DNA from: Sipunculus nudus
Lineage: Eukaryota > Annelida > Sipuncula > Golfingiida > Sipunculidae
Reading direction: 5' to 3'
NCBI GenBank assembly: GCA_026874595.1
Contig: CM049308.1
Span: 52,155,624-52,219,623, forward strand
DNA length: 64,000 nucleotides
Shown here in pieces: positions 13,002 through 24,113 of this stretch. The position numbers were made by a program, and so were the translations under genes. Under the pieces are notes generated by a model. The model was not told the origin of the DNA, searched no databases, and saw only the letters and a list, made by a program, of their open reading frames with translations. Within the stretch, counting starts at the first letter, position 1, and each line of letters starts with the position of its first letter.

Positions 13002-13122
13002 ATGTCCGAGCCACCAGAAACAGGACATCCTCGGGCAGTAAACAAAAACTCCTCCCTGGAAGATGTTCAGGCATATGCGAGAGAGAAATTTCCTCATGAA
13101 GTTGTGGCCAAGCGCTTTGCTG
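13002..13122 (+). CDS. exon 1 of transposon-borne SAM-domain gene
   Basis: Starts with ATG and ends at a strong donor (GCTG|GTAAGT) in phase 1. It encodes 40 residues and one base of the next codon. The second half (LEDVQAYAREKF through VVAKRFA) looks like the first helices of a SAM domain, a small helical protein-interaction module. The rest of that domain follows in the next exon in compatible phase. It lies about 350 bp inside the left end of the CACTA-like element, so it is probably the element's own first coding exon. No other ATG upstream fits the frame better. Confidence 0.5.
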
Positions 13123-13570
13123 GTAAGTTTCAATTAAATTGTTAAACGAGCTGACTAGATTTCAGCATAATTAAAGTGCTCAACCTCAATAAACAAATAA
13201 ATTTAGATTTATTTTGCGTCACTGTCCTAGTAAATAAAATAGTTTTCATATAAATTAAATATAATTTATATTTTTTAATTTATTATTTAAATGTGAACCC
13301 CCCCCCCCCCCCCCCCCGCCTTTTACTTTTAGCTCAGCTGACTATAAGTCATCTGAGCTAAAGTGATGTCCAGGGTTAGTAGTTTAATCCACAGCCAGTT
13401 TAATCCAGAGGTTTAATCCAGATCGGATAAAACAGATTTTAACTCATCCCGTTTTATCCGAAGTTTGGTCATTTACCGTCTATGATGTAGAAATTGTAAT
13501 AAATAATAAATTTAGCTTTCATATATTAAAATTAAAAGTAATAAGAAACTGATTGTATCTATAGTTAACA

Positions 13571-13615
<45 letters not shown>

Positions 13616-13695
13616 TGAGGATCAGGTCTCATCCAATGAAACAGTCTGTAGTGAATTTAAGGTGTTGTTTTCTTTATTGTTTTATATATATGTAT

Positions 13696-13736
<41 letters not shown>

Positions 13737-13800
13737 ACAATGAAGAAAAATAACATTACATTCACTACAGACCGGATGAGACCTGATCCTCAGGTGAAAG
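13571..13800. repeat. MITE-like palindrome centred on (TA)n
   Basis: The left arm starts ACCTGAGGATCAGGTCTCAT at about 13613 and returns inverted as ATGAGACCTGATCCTCAGGT ending near 13796. The inner parts also pair (CAGTCTGTAGTGAAT against ATTCACTACAG), apart from a short insertion. A long (TA)n tract forms the centre and another lies just outside the left arm. It sits in the first intron of the CACTA-like element. Confidence 0.75.
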
Positions 13801-14299
13801 TTGTTATATAAACATTCATTATCATAAACCATTATTGAAGGTTATGAAATGATCTTACTTATTTTAAGTTTGAAACTTTGTATTATTTCTGAATCTCTTC
13901 TGCAGAAAGAGATTTGTGTGACTTACTAACCCAAAATGAAAACTAAAAGACTTAATGCTTTGAGAAGTCTGCATGATTATCAATGAGTGCCCTCCCCCTA
14001 ACTGTATTCCCATTTGTATCACTTTGTGGTCTGGGAACCCCTTTACAGTTTGCTCAGTCTCAATTGGGTCTTAAAGGGGCCCAGTCACCTATCTGTCCTG
14101 TATAAGCTAAAGGTCATCCTATGGAGCTGATATAAGAAAATGCCAGAAGACGTGGATATCACCACACACAGGCTGCTTGTTTTGTTAATATTAACGTGTT
14201 TATAATATGTGGGGGCCTGCTAAAATAAAACAAATTCAGCATGGGCATATGACAGCAAGTCCAATAAACCAGAGCTTTGCAAATATTACAAATGAAAAC

Positions 14300-15050
14300 G
14301 TAAGCCCAGGATCTTTACCAGGTTAGCATCACCATCAGGGTTTGAACCTATTTTAACTAACCAAGCAGGTAAACCCCAAGTAAAAGGTATTTAACCCAGG
14401 TTTTAACCAGTGAATTATCCAGGTTTTTCACATTTATTCGCTTTAATCATACATGAGGATCACACCTTAGTTACAATCTGGTTGGTAAGCAGTCATGATC
14501 CATAGAAACCACCCCAGTCAAGAAGCAGCCTTTTTTCAGTCACACTGAAAGTCATATTTGGCTATACAGTGCATCTGGCTAATCAACAGGCTCGCTCAGA
14601 GTCATGCTCCTCTCGGAATTGAACTCATATTAGGACATACACACACAATGTGCTGAGCACATCACTAATTGACATTACAAGGAATTAAGATGCCATTAAC
14701 TATTCACACATGATCTTATGTTGGGCAATGCAGGGCACAGCACTAATATATAAACAAGTCATTTTGCCTTCATATGGTTTGTATGACTCTTTCAAAGCGA
14801 CAGCTGATATCTGATCACTCTTAAGGTACTGCAAGCATGATGCACTGAATTATTACTATATTCAATTGTATAGAATAAAAATGTTAAAATTGTGAAATTT
14901 TTACATAAACTTTATGTTTAAAACTAGAGAAAATGTGGGACTGAAAAGAAAGCCTGTGAAAAACCCGGAAAAAACCTGGGTAAAACCTATTTTACCCAAC
15001 CTGGGTTAAACCCAGGTTGTACCCAGATGATGAGTAAAATCTGCAAACCC
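14300..15050. repeat. diverged CCCAGGTTT-rich repeat segment
   Basis: Scattered short direct and inverted copies of words like AACCCAGGTT and TAAAACCT, near 14340-14420 and 14960-15030. They appear to be internal repeats of the CACTA-like element. No coding sequence is seen. Confidence 0.35.
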
Positions 15051-15722
15051 TTATCACCATGGAAGCGAACAAATAATCATTTATTGAATTTTATATTATT
15101 TTCCAATATGAGTGATTGATATGATCTACTGGTAACCCAAATTTTCACACAGTGTCAGATTTTTTAGCAGATGTCAAATTGTTCACTCCTTGCATATAAA
15201 TGTTCTTTTTTGGAAGTGACAGTTTTCATTATGTGCATCTATTAAGAGATATTTTGGTCTACACTGACATCATTATTGGTATAAAGGTAAATAGTGAGAT
15301 CGGTGCTGCTGCACATTCCCAGTTTGTGAGTGAATTAATACTTGTGTAGGAAATTTATATATTTACAAGGAATTCCTGTAAGCTTTAACAATTACTGAAA
15401 AAGTTTTAAGGAATAGGTTTCATGGTAGTAAAGGCAAGCTTATTAAAATCCACAGTTACTCTTATAGTTCATTCCAGCTTGAGGTTTATGGTCCAAGGAC
15501 ATGTATCAGGCACAGATCCAGGATTATTTTTTTTTTATGGGGGGGGGGGGGGGGGGGGGTCAACTGGTGTCATTGGGTGCTTATTTACATGTCATGCATA
15601 AAATTTGTCTTTTTGGTGGTTGAGAGCAGGGGGGTCTCGATTCCCCCCACGCCTGTGTATGTACAACAATTCGGACAGTGTTAGACAGTGATACAAATGT
15701 GAATGTGTGCTCTGCATTTCAG

Positions 15723-15860
15723 AAAACTACATTGATTGAGAAGCCCTTGCAAGTTTGACTGCGGAGGAAGTTCACAAGATATTTCCAGAGATTGGGCTTC
15801 AGAAATTGGTAACGAGTTCTCAAGGAAGAAGGTTGGCAGGTATTCAGCAAGCTTTAAGAT
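15723..15860 (+). pseudogene. exon 2, SAM domain, stop codon inside
   Basis: A clear acceptor (TCTGCATTTCAG) joins in phase 1 to the previous exon, giving GAA then NYID. The next codon, 15737-15739, is TGA where SAM domains usually have the Gly of an IDG motif. After it the frame runs on as EALASLTAEEVHKIFPEIG, a good match to the middle of a SAM domain, then LQKLVTSS and GRRLAGIQQAL. The domain is therefore recognisable but interrupted. The most likely cause is a single-base change in a decayed transposon gene. Confidence 0.55.
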
Positions 15861-15954
15861 GGAGCCCCTGTTTACATGTCCATTATGCCCACACAAGTTT
15901 ATGTCAGACCAGACACTGTCAAAGCATAAAATAAATAAACATAAGTCCCATCTA
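15859..15954 (+). pseudogene. C2H2 zinc-finger segment, frame-shifted from SAM
   Basis: In a different frame from the SAM segment just upstream, the sequence reads FTCPLCPHKF followed by MSDQTLSKHKINKH. This has the spacing C-x2-C-x12-H-x4-H of a classical C2H2 finger (Phe and Leu core residues also present). The two frames meet within a few codons, so a small indel has probably separated what was one SAM plus zinc-finger protein. The frame stays open to a stop at 15994-15996. Confidence 0.5.
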
Positions 15955-16543
15955 TACTTTAGTCAGCATAGACTTTGGGCATCAGTTGGATGTTAGCAAG
16001 ATAGCACCAAGGGTTTTGATCGGATTTCTTAGTGGAAGGCAAGGACTAACTACTCTCCCAATTACTCAATATCATGGAAAAATGATTTTAGGCATACTGT
16101 CAAATATTCTTGTATATCAGTATTGCATCATACTAATTTCATTTTTCTGAAATCATTTATTATTCATCAGAATTATATCAAACCATGCATTATTAATCAG
16201 TTGATTTAAGTCACAGTAGGCAGTGGGCATTATTTGTTTGTCAGCACAATAGCACCAAGGGTTTAATATGAGTTTATTCTAATTTTGTGAAAGGCATTGA
16301 CTTATGACTCACCCGAAGTGAGTACTTTTTGGTTGACCTTGACCCATATTTGCAGAAATTATTTTTGTGCTTCACGGGGAGCTTAATGAATTAGGTTGCA
16401 AATCCAAATTTTCTAGTTTTTCTTTGATTTGTTCAATATTTCCGGTGCACTAGTTTTTAATATATGATTATACTGCATATTTATTTGTGAGGTATAATAA
16501 TTTTGACTCATGCATAATTTATAACATGATCACTTCTTTTCAG

Positions 16544-16687
16544 GAAGATATCACGGATTCTTCCTTCAAGACATCAGAGGGGGCTGAACCATTCGCTGTT
16601 TTTGTGAAGGTTCCAGAGAAAGACAAGAGCACATCCATCATTCAAGCAGTTTATAGGGGCTCTTTACAAATAAGGTTTATTCTGTAG
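16544..16687 (+). CDS. candidate terminal exon in the CACTA-like element
   Basis: The acceptor TTCTTTTCAG is followed by a 47-codon open segment beginning EDITDSSFKTSEG and ending at a TAG. The middle (FAVFVKVPEKDKS) looks protein-like, but no domain is recognised. It follows the SAM and zinc-finger segments in the same orientation and may be the 3' part of the same gene, although a join phase could not be fixed because the upstream exon is frame-shifted. Confidence 0.35.
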   Translation, partial: EDITDSSFKTSEGAEPFAVFVKVPEKDKSTSIIQAVYRGSLQIRFIL

Positions 16688-18478
16688 AAAATTACTCAGA
16701 AAGACTTTATTACTGTTCAAGACTTTTGCTGCTCACACTAGACATTGGATATTATGGGTTTGTTAACAGGATCAGACCTGCTGGCACATTGAAAAGCTAC
16801 AAACGTTGGTGTTTACTTTTGCTCTGTTTCTTTCAATGGTGGCTACAAGCGGGCATGTAATCTGGTAATACTTAATAAGTGTTTGTTAATTCAGTAAGCC
16901 ACCACCCCTATCATAAACCAAACCTCTTTAGAACTAAACTAGTAAATTTTAACCTTATTCATTTGTAGAAAGACGGAATGATTTGATAATACAAGTCAGT
17001 TTTTTTTGCCAGTCATTCTATGTGAGTATCCCTGATACTAAATTTTGTCTTATGTTGTTTATATATATATGAATTAAGCTGAGTGTCATGGCCCATGGGC
17101 CGCTAGTTGAATGTAACAATGAATACTTTGCTGTATCAGAGTGGAGTGTATGAAACAGTTGTGATGTTGTTACATTAGGGAACTTATATTGGTTGGTTGC
17201 TTCTGTTCGTTTGAGATGATTGTTAACCAGCTAATATTATTTTTACATTTAAGCTAGAAGCGGATGTCTTACTATGTTTCAGCAGGACTGGGTAAACATA
17301 GCCTAAGATTTAGCATTACATTATCACAAGAAGGGGCATTTAGAATTCATAGATTCAGGTTTAGGTTAAATTACCAGTATTTCATGTTGATCATTTGTAT
17401 AGCTCTCAGAATGAGGAGTAGAATGCTTTTTCATTAAAAAAAATACACTTTTATTTTGAAAAGATTATACATTTAAAATAAAGATGACAATGGTATGCTG
17501 TCATTCATTTTAAAATTTTATTCATATTTTTGTCCTTTTCAGTAAAACAAAAATAACAGCCATGTTAGTTTTCAAGAGGTGTTTATTTATAACCTTAGTT
17601 ACGTAATTACCGGATGTTTATAATTCCCAAATAAAACTGAAATAAAAGAAAACATAACAGTTTGTTTCATTTAAATTGGATGTACCAGTAATTGTTCAGT
17701 ATGGACCATTCAGAGTGTTCTTTGCTTATTTCAAACTGTTCATAACTGTCTCGGCATCTGATTGATGCCTTCTGATTATTTCTGGTATTCATATAATTGA
17801 ACCATTCCATACCTTATCTAAGCACAAGTTTGTGCACTATAAAAATGAATATGATTTGTAATTATTATAGTTTTAATTTTGAATACATGTATTAAAAAGT
17901 ATATTTTTCATGGAAAAAGTGTGCATATTTTTTTTTTCTATTTTCAGTAAGATTGAAATGTGGAATATTCCCATCACTGAACCCAATTTAAGTTCTGTTA
18001 CTTAAAAAAAGGTGTCTACAAATCTTCTGGATGCATGTTTCATATGAGGACATGTCTTTTGCGTTATAAAACGTACATACGTTGAAACATCATGTGCGGT
18101 TGACATGTGTTTCAAAAAACGGGACAAATGATGTCTCAGAAGATGTTTCAAAATTTTGATATTTCAAGTTGAAACGTCATTCAAAACATGTTGCCTCAAA
18201 CATGTTTAAATATCATAACATGTTCCACCTAATTTGAAACATATCTTATGACATGTTTTAAATTAAGCATGTTTCAAGTCTAAACATGTGTATCCAAAAC
18301 ATGTCTCATAAATTGAAATCAAGCTCTTGAGACATGGTTTGGTTTGAAACATGTTTTATGAATATTTGAAACTTGACCCTTCCTTGAAACATCTTACAAC
18401 ACCAACACATGATTCAAAAAACGGGACAAAATGATGTTTCATGTTGAAACATAAATCATGTCCTCAGTTTTTAGAGTG

Positions 18479-19720
18479 TAGCAGCTACGATTGAAATTTG
18501 CAGCACTGATGCTTCGTATCAGTCGCTATATCATGTAAAAAGATGGGTGACCTTGACACATTTTTACAAGGTCGCAGCTCTGAAAATGCTAAAAATCCTT
18601 TCGAAAATGATACTGCAGTTTTCATATCTTTATTACTTTTGGTCATCCCTACTTGAAACATAGCTTATTTTAATCGTCACTCTAAGGCCTTTCTTCTGAT
18701 ATGTATTTCATTGAAATCTGCTCATATTATTCTTACACATTTTGGGGGAAAAAAACTAAGGGAATTCAAGAAAAACGGGTCTAATTTTTGTAACTGTGTC
18801 GGTTTTGAACCTAGAGAGGTCTGGGTTTTTTTTCATAATGTAGCCTGTGACGTCAAATCTGTAATGAAATCTCCTCATAAGAGATATTTCGAGGTATCAC
18901 TTGTACTTGAAACATCTTACATTAAGCAATCCACAAGCCACAGTTTTACATGAATCTTATTGAAACTGGTACATCTAACCTCTTGCACTAATATCTAGAA
19001 ACCGATTTTTCAGTTTCTCAATATTAATATGGCGGTTAGAGGGCGACGCGGTCTACCGATATTTACATATAGTCTTTCGGCCATATCTCAAGAAATATTA
19101 TTCTAATGACACAAATTCTAGGTCATTTTCTTTCCGTGAGTCTTCTCCATAAATTAATCAAGTCATCTAGTCAAAATATAGTTTCAGTTTGTGAGTATTC
19201 CTGCATGTGTTTTTGTTTGCTGCTTTTATTTTCGTTTGCTCCCAGGTGATTATATCTTACATATAGAATTCTACAAGCCACATTTTAACACAAATCCTGA
19301 TTTTTTTTTCAAAACTGACACAAAATATGTCTCCCACTTGTATCTAGAAACGGGGTTTTCATTTTCTCGATATCGCCGCTACAGGGCGCAGAAGTCAAAC
19401 CAATTAATCGTGTAAAATTTGGCCATACCTCGAAAGCTATAAATTTCTTATACATAAACTCATGCACACATACATGGCCCCAGATTAGGGCACAAGTGCC
19501 CATGCAGACAAAAAACTAAGACAATACCCGAAAAATAAATCATTTTCCTTTTTTAGATACTGTTGTTTCTTCTTTACCAGGCGCTAGGTTAAGCTGGAAT
19601 AAGAATGATCTTGACACGTTTTTCAAGATCACAGGTGTGATATTTCCAAAATGACGTTGACACAAAAATTAGAACAATATAGACTCTCTAACAATTCGAT
19701 ATGGCCGCCACATTACAATC
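18479..19720 (+). repeat. composite tandem repeat array, right part
   Basis: Continues the repeat interrupted by the CACTA-like element. It carries an imperfect CCTTGAC...CAAGGTC hairpin near 18550, two diverged copies of a roughly 340-bp unit with a CTCF-like word (near 19030 and 19374), and a further hairpin TGATCTTGA / TCAAGATCA at 19606-19631. The same units recur at 24860-26760. Open frames here differ between units and are not called. Confidence 0.7.
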
Positions 19721-19799
19721 CGTGATTTTCTTTAATTCCAAATATAACAAGGGAAATATAAAATCTTTCTGAATTCATACACAAGATTGACAATGTATG

Positions 19800-19803
19800 T
19801 ATG

Positions 19804-19843
<40 letters not shown>

Positions 19844-19902
19844 TTATTGTGGGGGAAAGTGTGTAAATCCATGGGGCTGGCGCACACACACACACACACA
19901 CT
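19800..19902. repeat. (TATG)n/(TA)n and (CA)n microsatellites
   Basis: A TATG then TA run at about 19796-19842 and a CA run at about 19881-19902. Confidence 0.9.
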
Positions 19903-20930
19903 CTGGGAGATAAATTGACGCCACTATTTGAGCATCATGAGATGACAATCTGTTAATTAGTCCTTATTAAGTCTCCATAAATAGGTGATGATAAACGACA
20001 GACCTTTTATATTTTTTTATCGGATGATCACACGAGCACAATACGTAAATTTTTAGTGATTTATATCAATATGCACAACACACATTAATAATTATTAGTA
20101 TAAAAGAAACACGGTGACATATATAAATATAACACGTAGGTCTACTCAGAAAAACATAATGCGACAAGGAAAAGAAAATAAAAGATGGGTCTAATAAGGA
20201 CCTAAATTGTAAACATTATGTATTACCTTCATAAAATACATGCAATGGATATATTATTAAGTAATTTGTTCAAATAATAATATTTGAATTGATATTTTTA
20301 CTCCTGTATACAAGCTACTTTTCATGCCCGGTCACTTAGGATATTACGGCCACTCCTCCATTACAGCCACTTTGTCAGTCCCATGCCACAGGTGACCGTA
20401 TTTACAGTTCCACTGTATCTCCACCTATAGGAATGTGGATAGGTGGAGATAATTAGCAATAGTCCTATAGATACATGCATGATTCAGCTTTGATTAATAG
20501 TGTTTAAAATTAAGTAAACAGATAAATAATTCACTTTTAAAACTACGACACCAAGATTTATATGAGAATAGACCTATGTGATTTCAATCATTGTGACTTT
20601 GAATTAAACTTATAAAATGTAGGCCTACAGTAGTTCTAAGAAATCTTTCAATTGCACATGCACCTTTTCCAACATTCTAAACAATTGACTATAACCAGAC
20701 AACTGGGTGGTGTTTGCAAGCCATCTCATCCCTGGATATCATTCGATGATCAGTTCATTATAAAAAGGGGTTGCAGTATCTGTTTCTTTGAAGAATCCTT
20801 TCGAACCTTTCGAGGCTAACATGCACCTGCAAATTTAACAAATTAAATGCCTCATTTGCGATTTCATAAGGGATTATCACGCATTTCGACAACTAATTAA
20901 TTGTCATACACATTACATCTTGCGAAATTC
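19903..20930. other. no gene; one perfect inverted repeat
   Basis: AT-rich DNA with no recognised gene. At 20416-20451 a 13-bp arm (TATCTCCACCTAT) pairs exactly with its complement across a 10-base loop. Confidence 0.5.
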
Positions 20931-20935
20931 ACCCC

Positions 20936-21475
20936 ATGCATGTCATGAGCCCGTCCTGTATAGGCCTTCATGAAACACTCATGAATGTCAATTTGCGACC
21001 CCAATGCGTCACTCACTCTTGGCTTGTTCCAAGAAAAGCACGTTCGTCCAGTGGTTCTTACAAGACTAGCCTCATGTCTCAGTCTCAGGAGGATTCAAAC
21101 GTTACCACGAGTATGTCAATGTCTCAGGAGGATTCAACCATTACCACGAGTGTGCGCACCACTGGTGCCGCCAAAGAGTTGCTTGTCATCGAACACCCTA
21201 AGAGAAAATATCGGCCTGACGATTCCAACAAAACCTCAAAGCCAAACGATTATCGGGTATCTGTTATAGATAAGAAAAAAGAATTCTACACATTGCACTA
21301 CAGTGAAGCCTTTACTGCCAAAATCAAAAAAGGCAATTACATCACTATCTCTAAAGTCAATATAAACACGGAGTTTAAAACGCTCTCTTGTTCTACGAGC
21401 TCCAGAGTTTACCAAAGTAAAGAATTTCCAGTTATACAAGCAGACATTGAGGCCTTGTTACAACTGATAATGTAA
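20936..21475 (+). CDS. hypothetical protein segment with OB-fold-like C-terminus
   Basis: An open frame of 179 codons. The first half is Ser/Thr rich and contains a short internal duplication (SQEDSNVTTS and SQEDSTITTS). The second half reads VIDKKKEFYTLHYSEAFTA then KIKKGNYITISKVNI, alternating hydrophobic and polar residues like the strands of an OB fold, the nucleic-acid-binding barrel of RPA-type proteins. A second OB-like segment lies 190 bp downstream on the same strand, so both may be exons of one gene. The last codons merge into a minisatellite and the true exon end is unclear. The start is chosen only because it is the first ATG of the frame. No exact family is recognised. Confidence 0.4.
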   Translation: MHVMSPSCIGLHETLMNVNLRPQCVTHSWLVPRKARSSSGSYKTSLMSQSQEDSNVTTSMSMSQEDSTITTSVRTTGAAKELLVIEHPKRKYRPDDSNKTSKPNDYRVSVIDKKKEFYTLHYSEAFTAKIKKGNYITISKVNINTEFKTLSCSTSSRVYQSKEFPVIQADIEALLQLIM

Positions 21476-21665
21476 TAATCATCTTATAATGTAACATCAA
21501 CCGTTAATGTAATAAAAAATCAACAGGTAATGTAACACAAACTGATAATGTAATAACAAATCAACTGATAATGTAATACTAACCGATAACGTAATAAAAA
21601 ATCAACCGATAATGTTACAATAACCGATAATGTAAAACAAAATCAACCGATAACGTAATAACAGG
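21460..21665. repeat. minisatellite, about 17-24 bp units
   Basis: About ten imperfect copies of AACCGATAATGTAATAA with short A/C-rich linkers. The first copy coincides with the last codons and stop of the preceding open frame, and the stop codons TAATG and TAA recur in each unit. Confidence 0.8.
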
Positions 21666-21844
21666 CCTATTTGCATACCCCCCTGGTGAGTTTCCCTACG
21701 ATGCTGGGGTCGCCGGAAAAGACGAGGCTGAGTGTCCGGGGAAAAGTTGTCGACGTATACCCCATCAAAACGGGACCCCGATGGCGACGTCAAGATATCA
21801 TTTTGAAGAGCAGCCAAGCGTCACAGACGTCACACTACGTTAAA
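21662..21844 (+). CDS. candidate exon, OB-fold-like
   Basis: A possible acceptor (ATAACAG) precedes an open segment that ends at a donor (GTTAAAG|GTAATT). It encodes LSVRGKVVDVYPIKTG followed by RWRRQDIILKSS, which resembles the first strands of an RPA-like OB fold (conserved G-K-V-V and a D before a hydrophobic strand). It would act in binding single-stranded nucleic acid if functional. GC content is higher than its surroundings, as expected for an exon. The acceptor phase does not agree clearly with the upstream open frame, so the join is unproven. Confidence 0.35.
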
Positions 21845-21879
21845 GGTAATTACATTTTATCACTTTGCGCTCTATAGCC

Positions 21880-23396
21880 ACTTTCATACGAAAAGTCTAG
21901 TTACAAGTCTCTTTCGGGATCAAAACTTTCTCACCCCAAGACTTTATTCGGGTAGGCCTATGTCCCCTGCTGCCCTCCATCAACACGGTTGTGGGTTCCT
22001 GAACAAAGTAAAATTAACCTTAACTGGGAAAATGGTATTTATTTTCCCTAAAGAAATGTGTTTGGCATATCCTTTACCTATAATGTAATAAAAGTTAACT
22101 TGAATTCAATAATTCAACCATCACATGTTGCTTTAGTATACTTTACATACAGCCCTGTCAAATCACTTTTTTTAAAACCCAGTGCGGGGTAGGGGGGAGG
22201 GATCTAAGCCCTCCCCAACAAAATTATGATTAAAAAAAACATTAATAATTTTTTAAAGTATTTATTGAATATTTGTTTATATTTTTGGGACTATTTTTGC
22301 ACTTCTTGTTTTAAAAAATATTTTCGCAGTCCATTAGCGTAATTCTAAATTAATACCTAAAAAGTTTTTGCCTGTGATCGCTGCTTCTGAGATTTTAGTT
22401 TAAACTGTAAAAAAAAAATATACAAGTATATATATTAATTGCCACCCCAATGAAATGCTTTTTTCACCATCAGTGCCCTAATTAATTTCCCTTGTTTTCT
22501 TTTTTTTCATGGAAAATTCTGACGTACAGCATTTCTGTTGTCATGGAAACTTGAGATTAGGTCTCTGTTACCCATATTATTTGAGGCACGAGGGCCTTAA
22601 AGTATACCCTCGGAATAATGGAAAATTTGATAAAAAAAAAAGCTAAATTTTCTAGTATAAGTTATAACTTCTATTTATATACTTATATACTCTTAAAGGT
22701 TTAACTAAGCATTAATACTCACATATTGTTACAATTTTAATTCTTTTGAACTTGTCTATTTAATTACAACTGTAGTTAATGTAATTACTAGTCATTTATA
22801 GATTTTTTTAAATATGAGTTGGTGATATTTTCTCTAGTCATCTGATACCTAGTCAGTTGTTTACCATCATATGTTATAATATATTGCGGATATTACTCTT
22901 GACAATAGTGTGTGATATATATCTCACAGTAACCATGTATTTTTAGATCACTTTCTATTCACTATATTGGATACTATTAAGAACTTCTTATCATTATAAC
23001 TTATCAATTTGCTCCTTGCATATCATCTTGGCATTCATATGGACCACTATGGAAATAAGTTTATTTTTAACTTCTTAGTGCTTTCCTAGGTGTATGTCGG
23101 GATACATGTTTAATTATGTCGTACTTACTTATGTATATGCTGATTGCCTGAATAAATCTATCTATCTAATTATCTGAACATGTTAAGCACTGGTCTCTAT
23201 GCATGAAAATTGGTCATTGTATGTTCAATCATTTTCTGCAGACTGGTGATGCCACCTATATTTTTTAAACATTTTTACTATTTTTTTCTCTATATTTTAG
23301 ACCGTTAAAGATTTGGTTTTCTGTTGATATGCAGAAAACATAACAACATGACCAAGAATTTTCTGTCTGAAAATGCTGGGAGGCGTATTACATCAA
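21880..23396. other. no gene recognised
   Basis: AT-rich sequence with no coding segment that can be supported. A short G-rich and A-rich block near 22180-22240 looks repetitive. Confidence 0.4.
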
Positions 23397-23691
23397 CAGG
23401 GCTGGACATTAACTTTTTAAAGTATTTGCCCAGTAGGGCATGTAAGATCAAGCTTTTACTTGCTCTACCATAAATTGTACTTGCCCTAAAACAGTGATTA
23501 CAAATAACAAAAAATGTCTTCAATATGATTCTTTTGCAACATTGAACATGTTCAAATATTTTTTTATTATATATTTCTTCAGTATTTACACGTATAAACA
23601 TACAGGTGATTTAAGACGGAGGTAATATAAAATGATTTTATATCTCCAAGAAGGAACATGCTCATTTCAGGCTTGTTAAGATTCAGGCCTT

Positions 23692-24092
23692 CTGTGGCTC
23701 ATGGGGTAGAGCGCAGGACTCAAAGCCGGGAGATCGTGAGTTCGAATCTCAGCCGAGCCGGTGAGATTTTTCACGGTCGACCCTTACCCAGGGTGAGCGC
23801 TATGCAGGCTTAATGGGGAGGTCGTGCCCAACGGCCAGGTTTCACTCACAAACGAGTGCGCCTTTCGGGGGTACCTCAGTGGTATGACCCAGCAATGCGG
23901 AAGATTACCCACCCAGGGCCCGCAGATGCAGTATTCACCGGGCCTGGTTGACACCAGGATATACAATGAAAGGAAGCGTGTGATACTGCTCTGTGAAGAA
24001 GTCCGAAACCAGAATGGAACTCTGCAGTTGTACATAAACCTAGTTAAGAAAGCATTAAAAAACTGGAGGCGGTTACCTCCACCAAAAAAAAA
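23692..24092 (+). mobile_element. tRNA-derived SINE with 14-bp target-site duplication
   Basis: The head resembles a tRNA: a D-arm GCTC ... GAGC with box A (TGGCTCATGGGG) and a T-arm with box B (GAGTTCGAATCTC). A body of about 300 bp with no long frame follows, then an A tail. The 14-base sequence AAGATTCAGGCCTT flanks the element exactly (23678-23691 and 24093-24106), so the copy is complete and fairly recent. A decayed relative lies at 9215-9345. The anticodon stem does not pair well, so the parent tRNA was not identified. Confidence 0.85.
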
Positions 24093-24113
24093 AAGATTCA
24101 GGCCTTTTGGGTA

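Larger units (their letters stand above)
12648..18478. mobile_element. CACTA-like DNA transposon, decayed
   Basis: The left end reads CACTGTAAAAATGA and the right end, reverse-complemented, reads CACTCTAAAAACTGA. A TA dinucleotide flanks each end. Both ends have dense subterminal repeats of GAAACATG/CATGTTTC (about 12660-12840 and 17990-18470). The neighbouring 148-bp tandem repeat continues across the insertion, which gives an empty-site comparison. Inside are remnants of a spliced plus-strand gene with a SAM-like domain and a C2H2 finger. CACTG ends with 2-3 bp duplications are typical of the CACTA/EnSpm group, but no transposase core was recognised, so the superfamily is an inference. Confidence 0.65.

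Noticed and set aside
19713-19901. 62-codon frame across microsatellites
   Set aside because: It is made of (TA)n and (CA)n codons.
23692-23765. A functional tRNA gene
   Set aside because: Box A and box B are good, but the acceptor and anticodon stems do not pair, and an A-tailed body with a target-site duplication follows; it is a SINE head.
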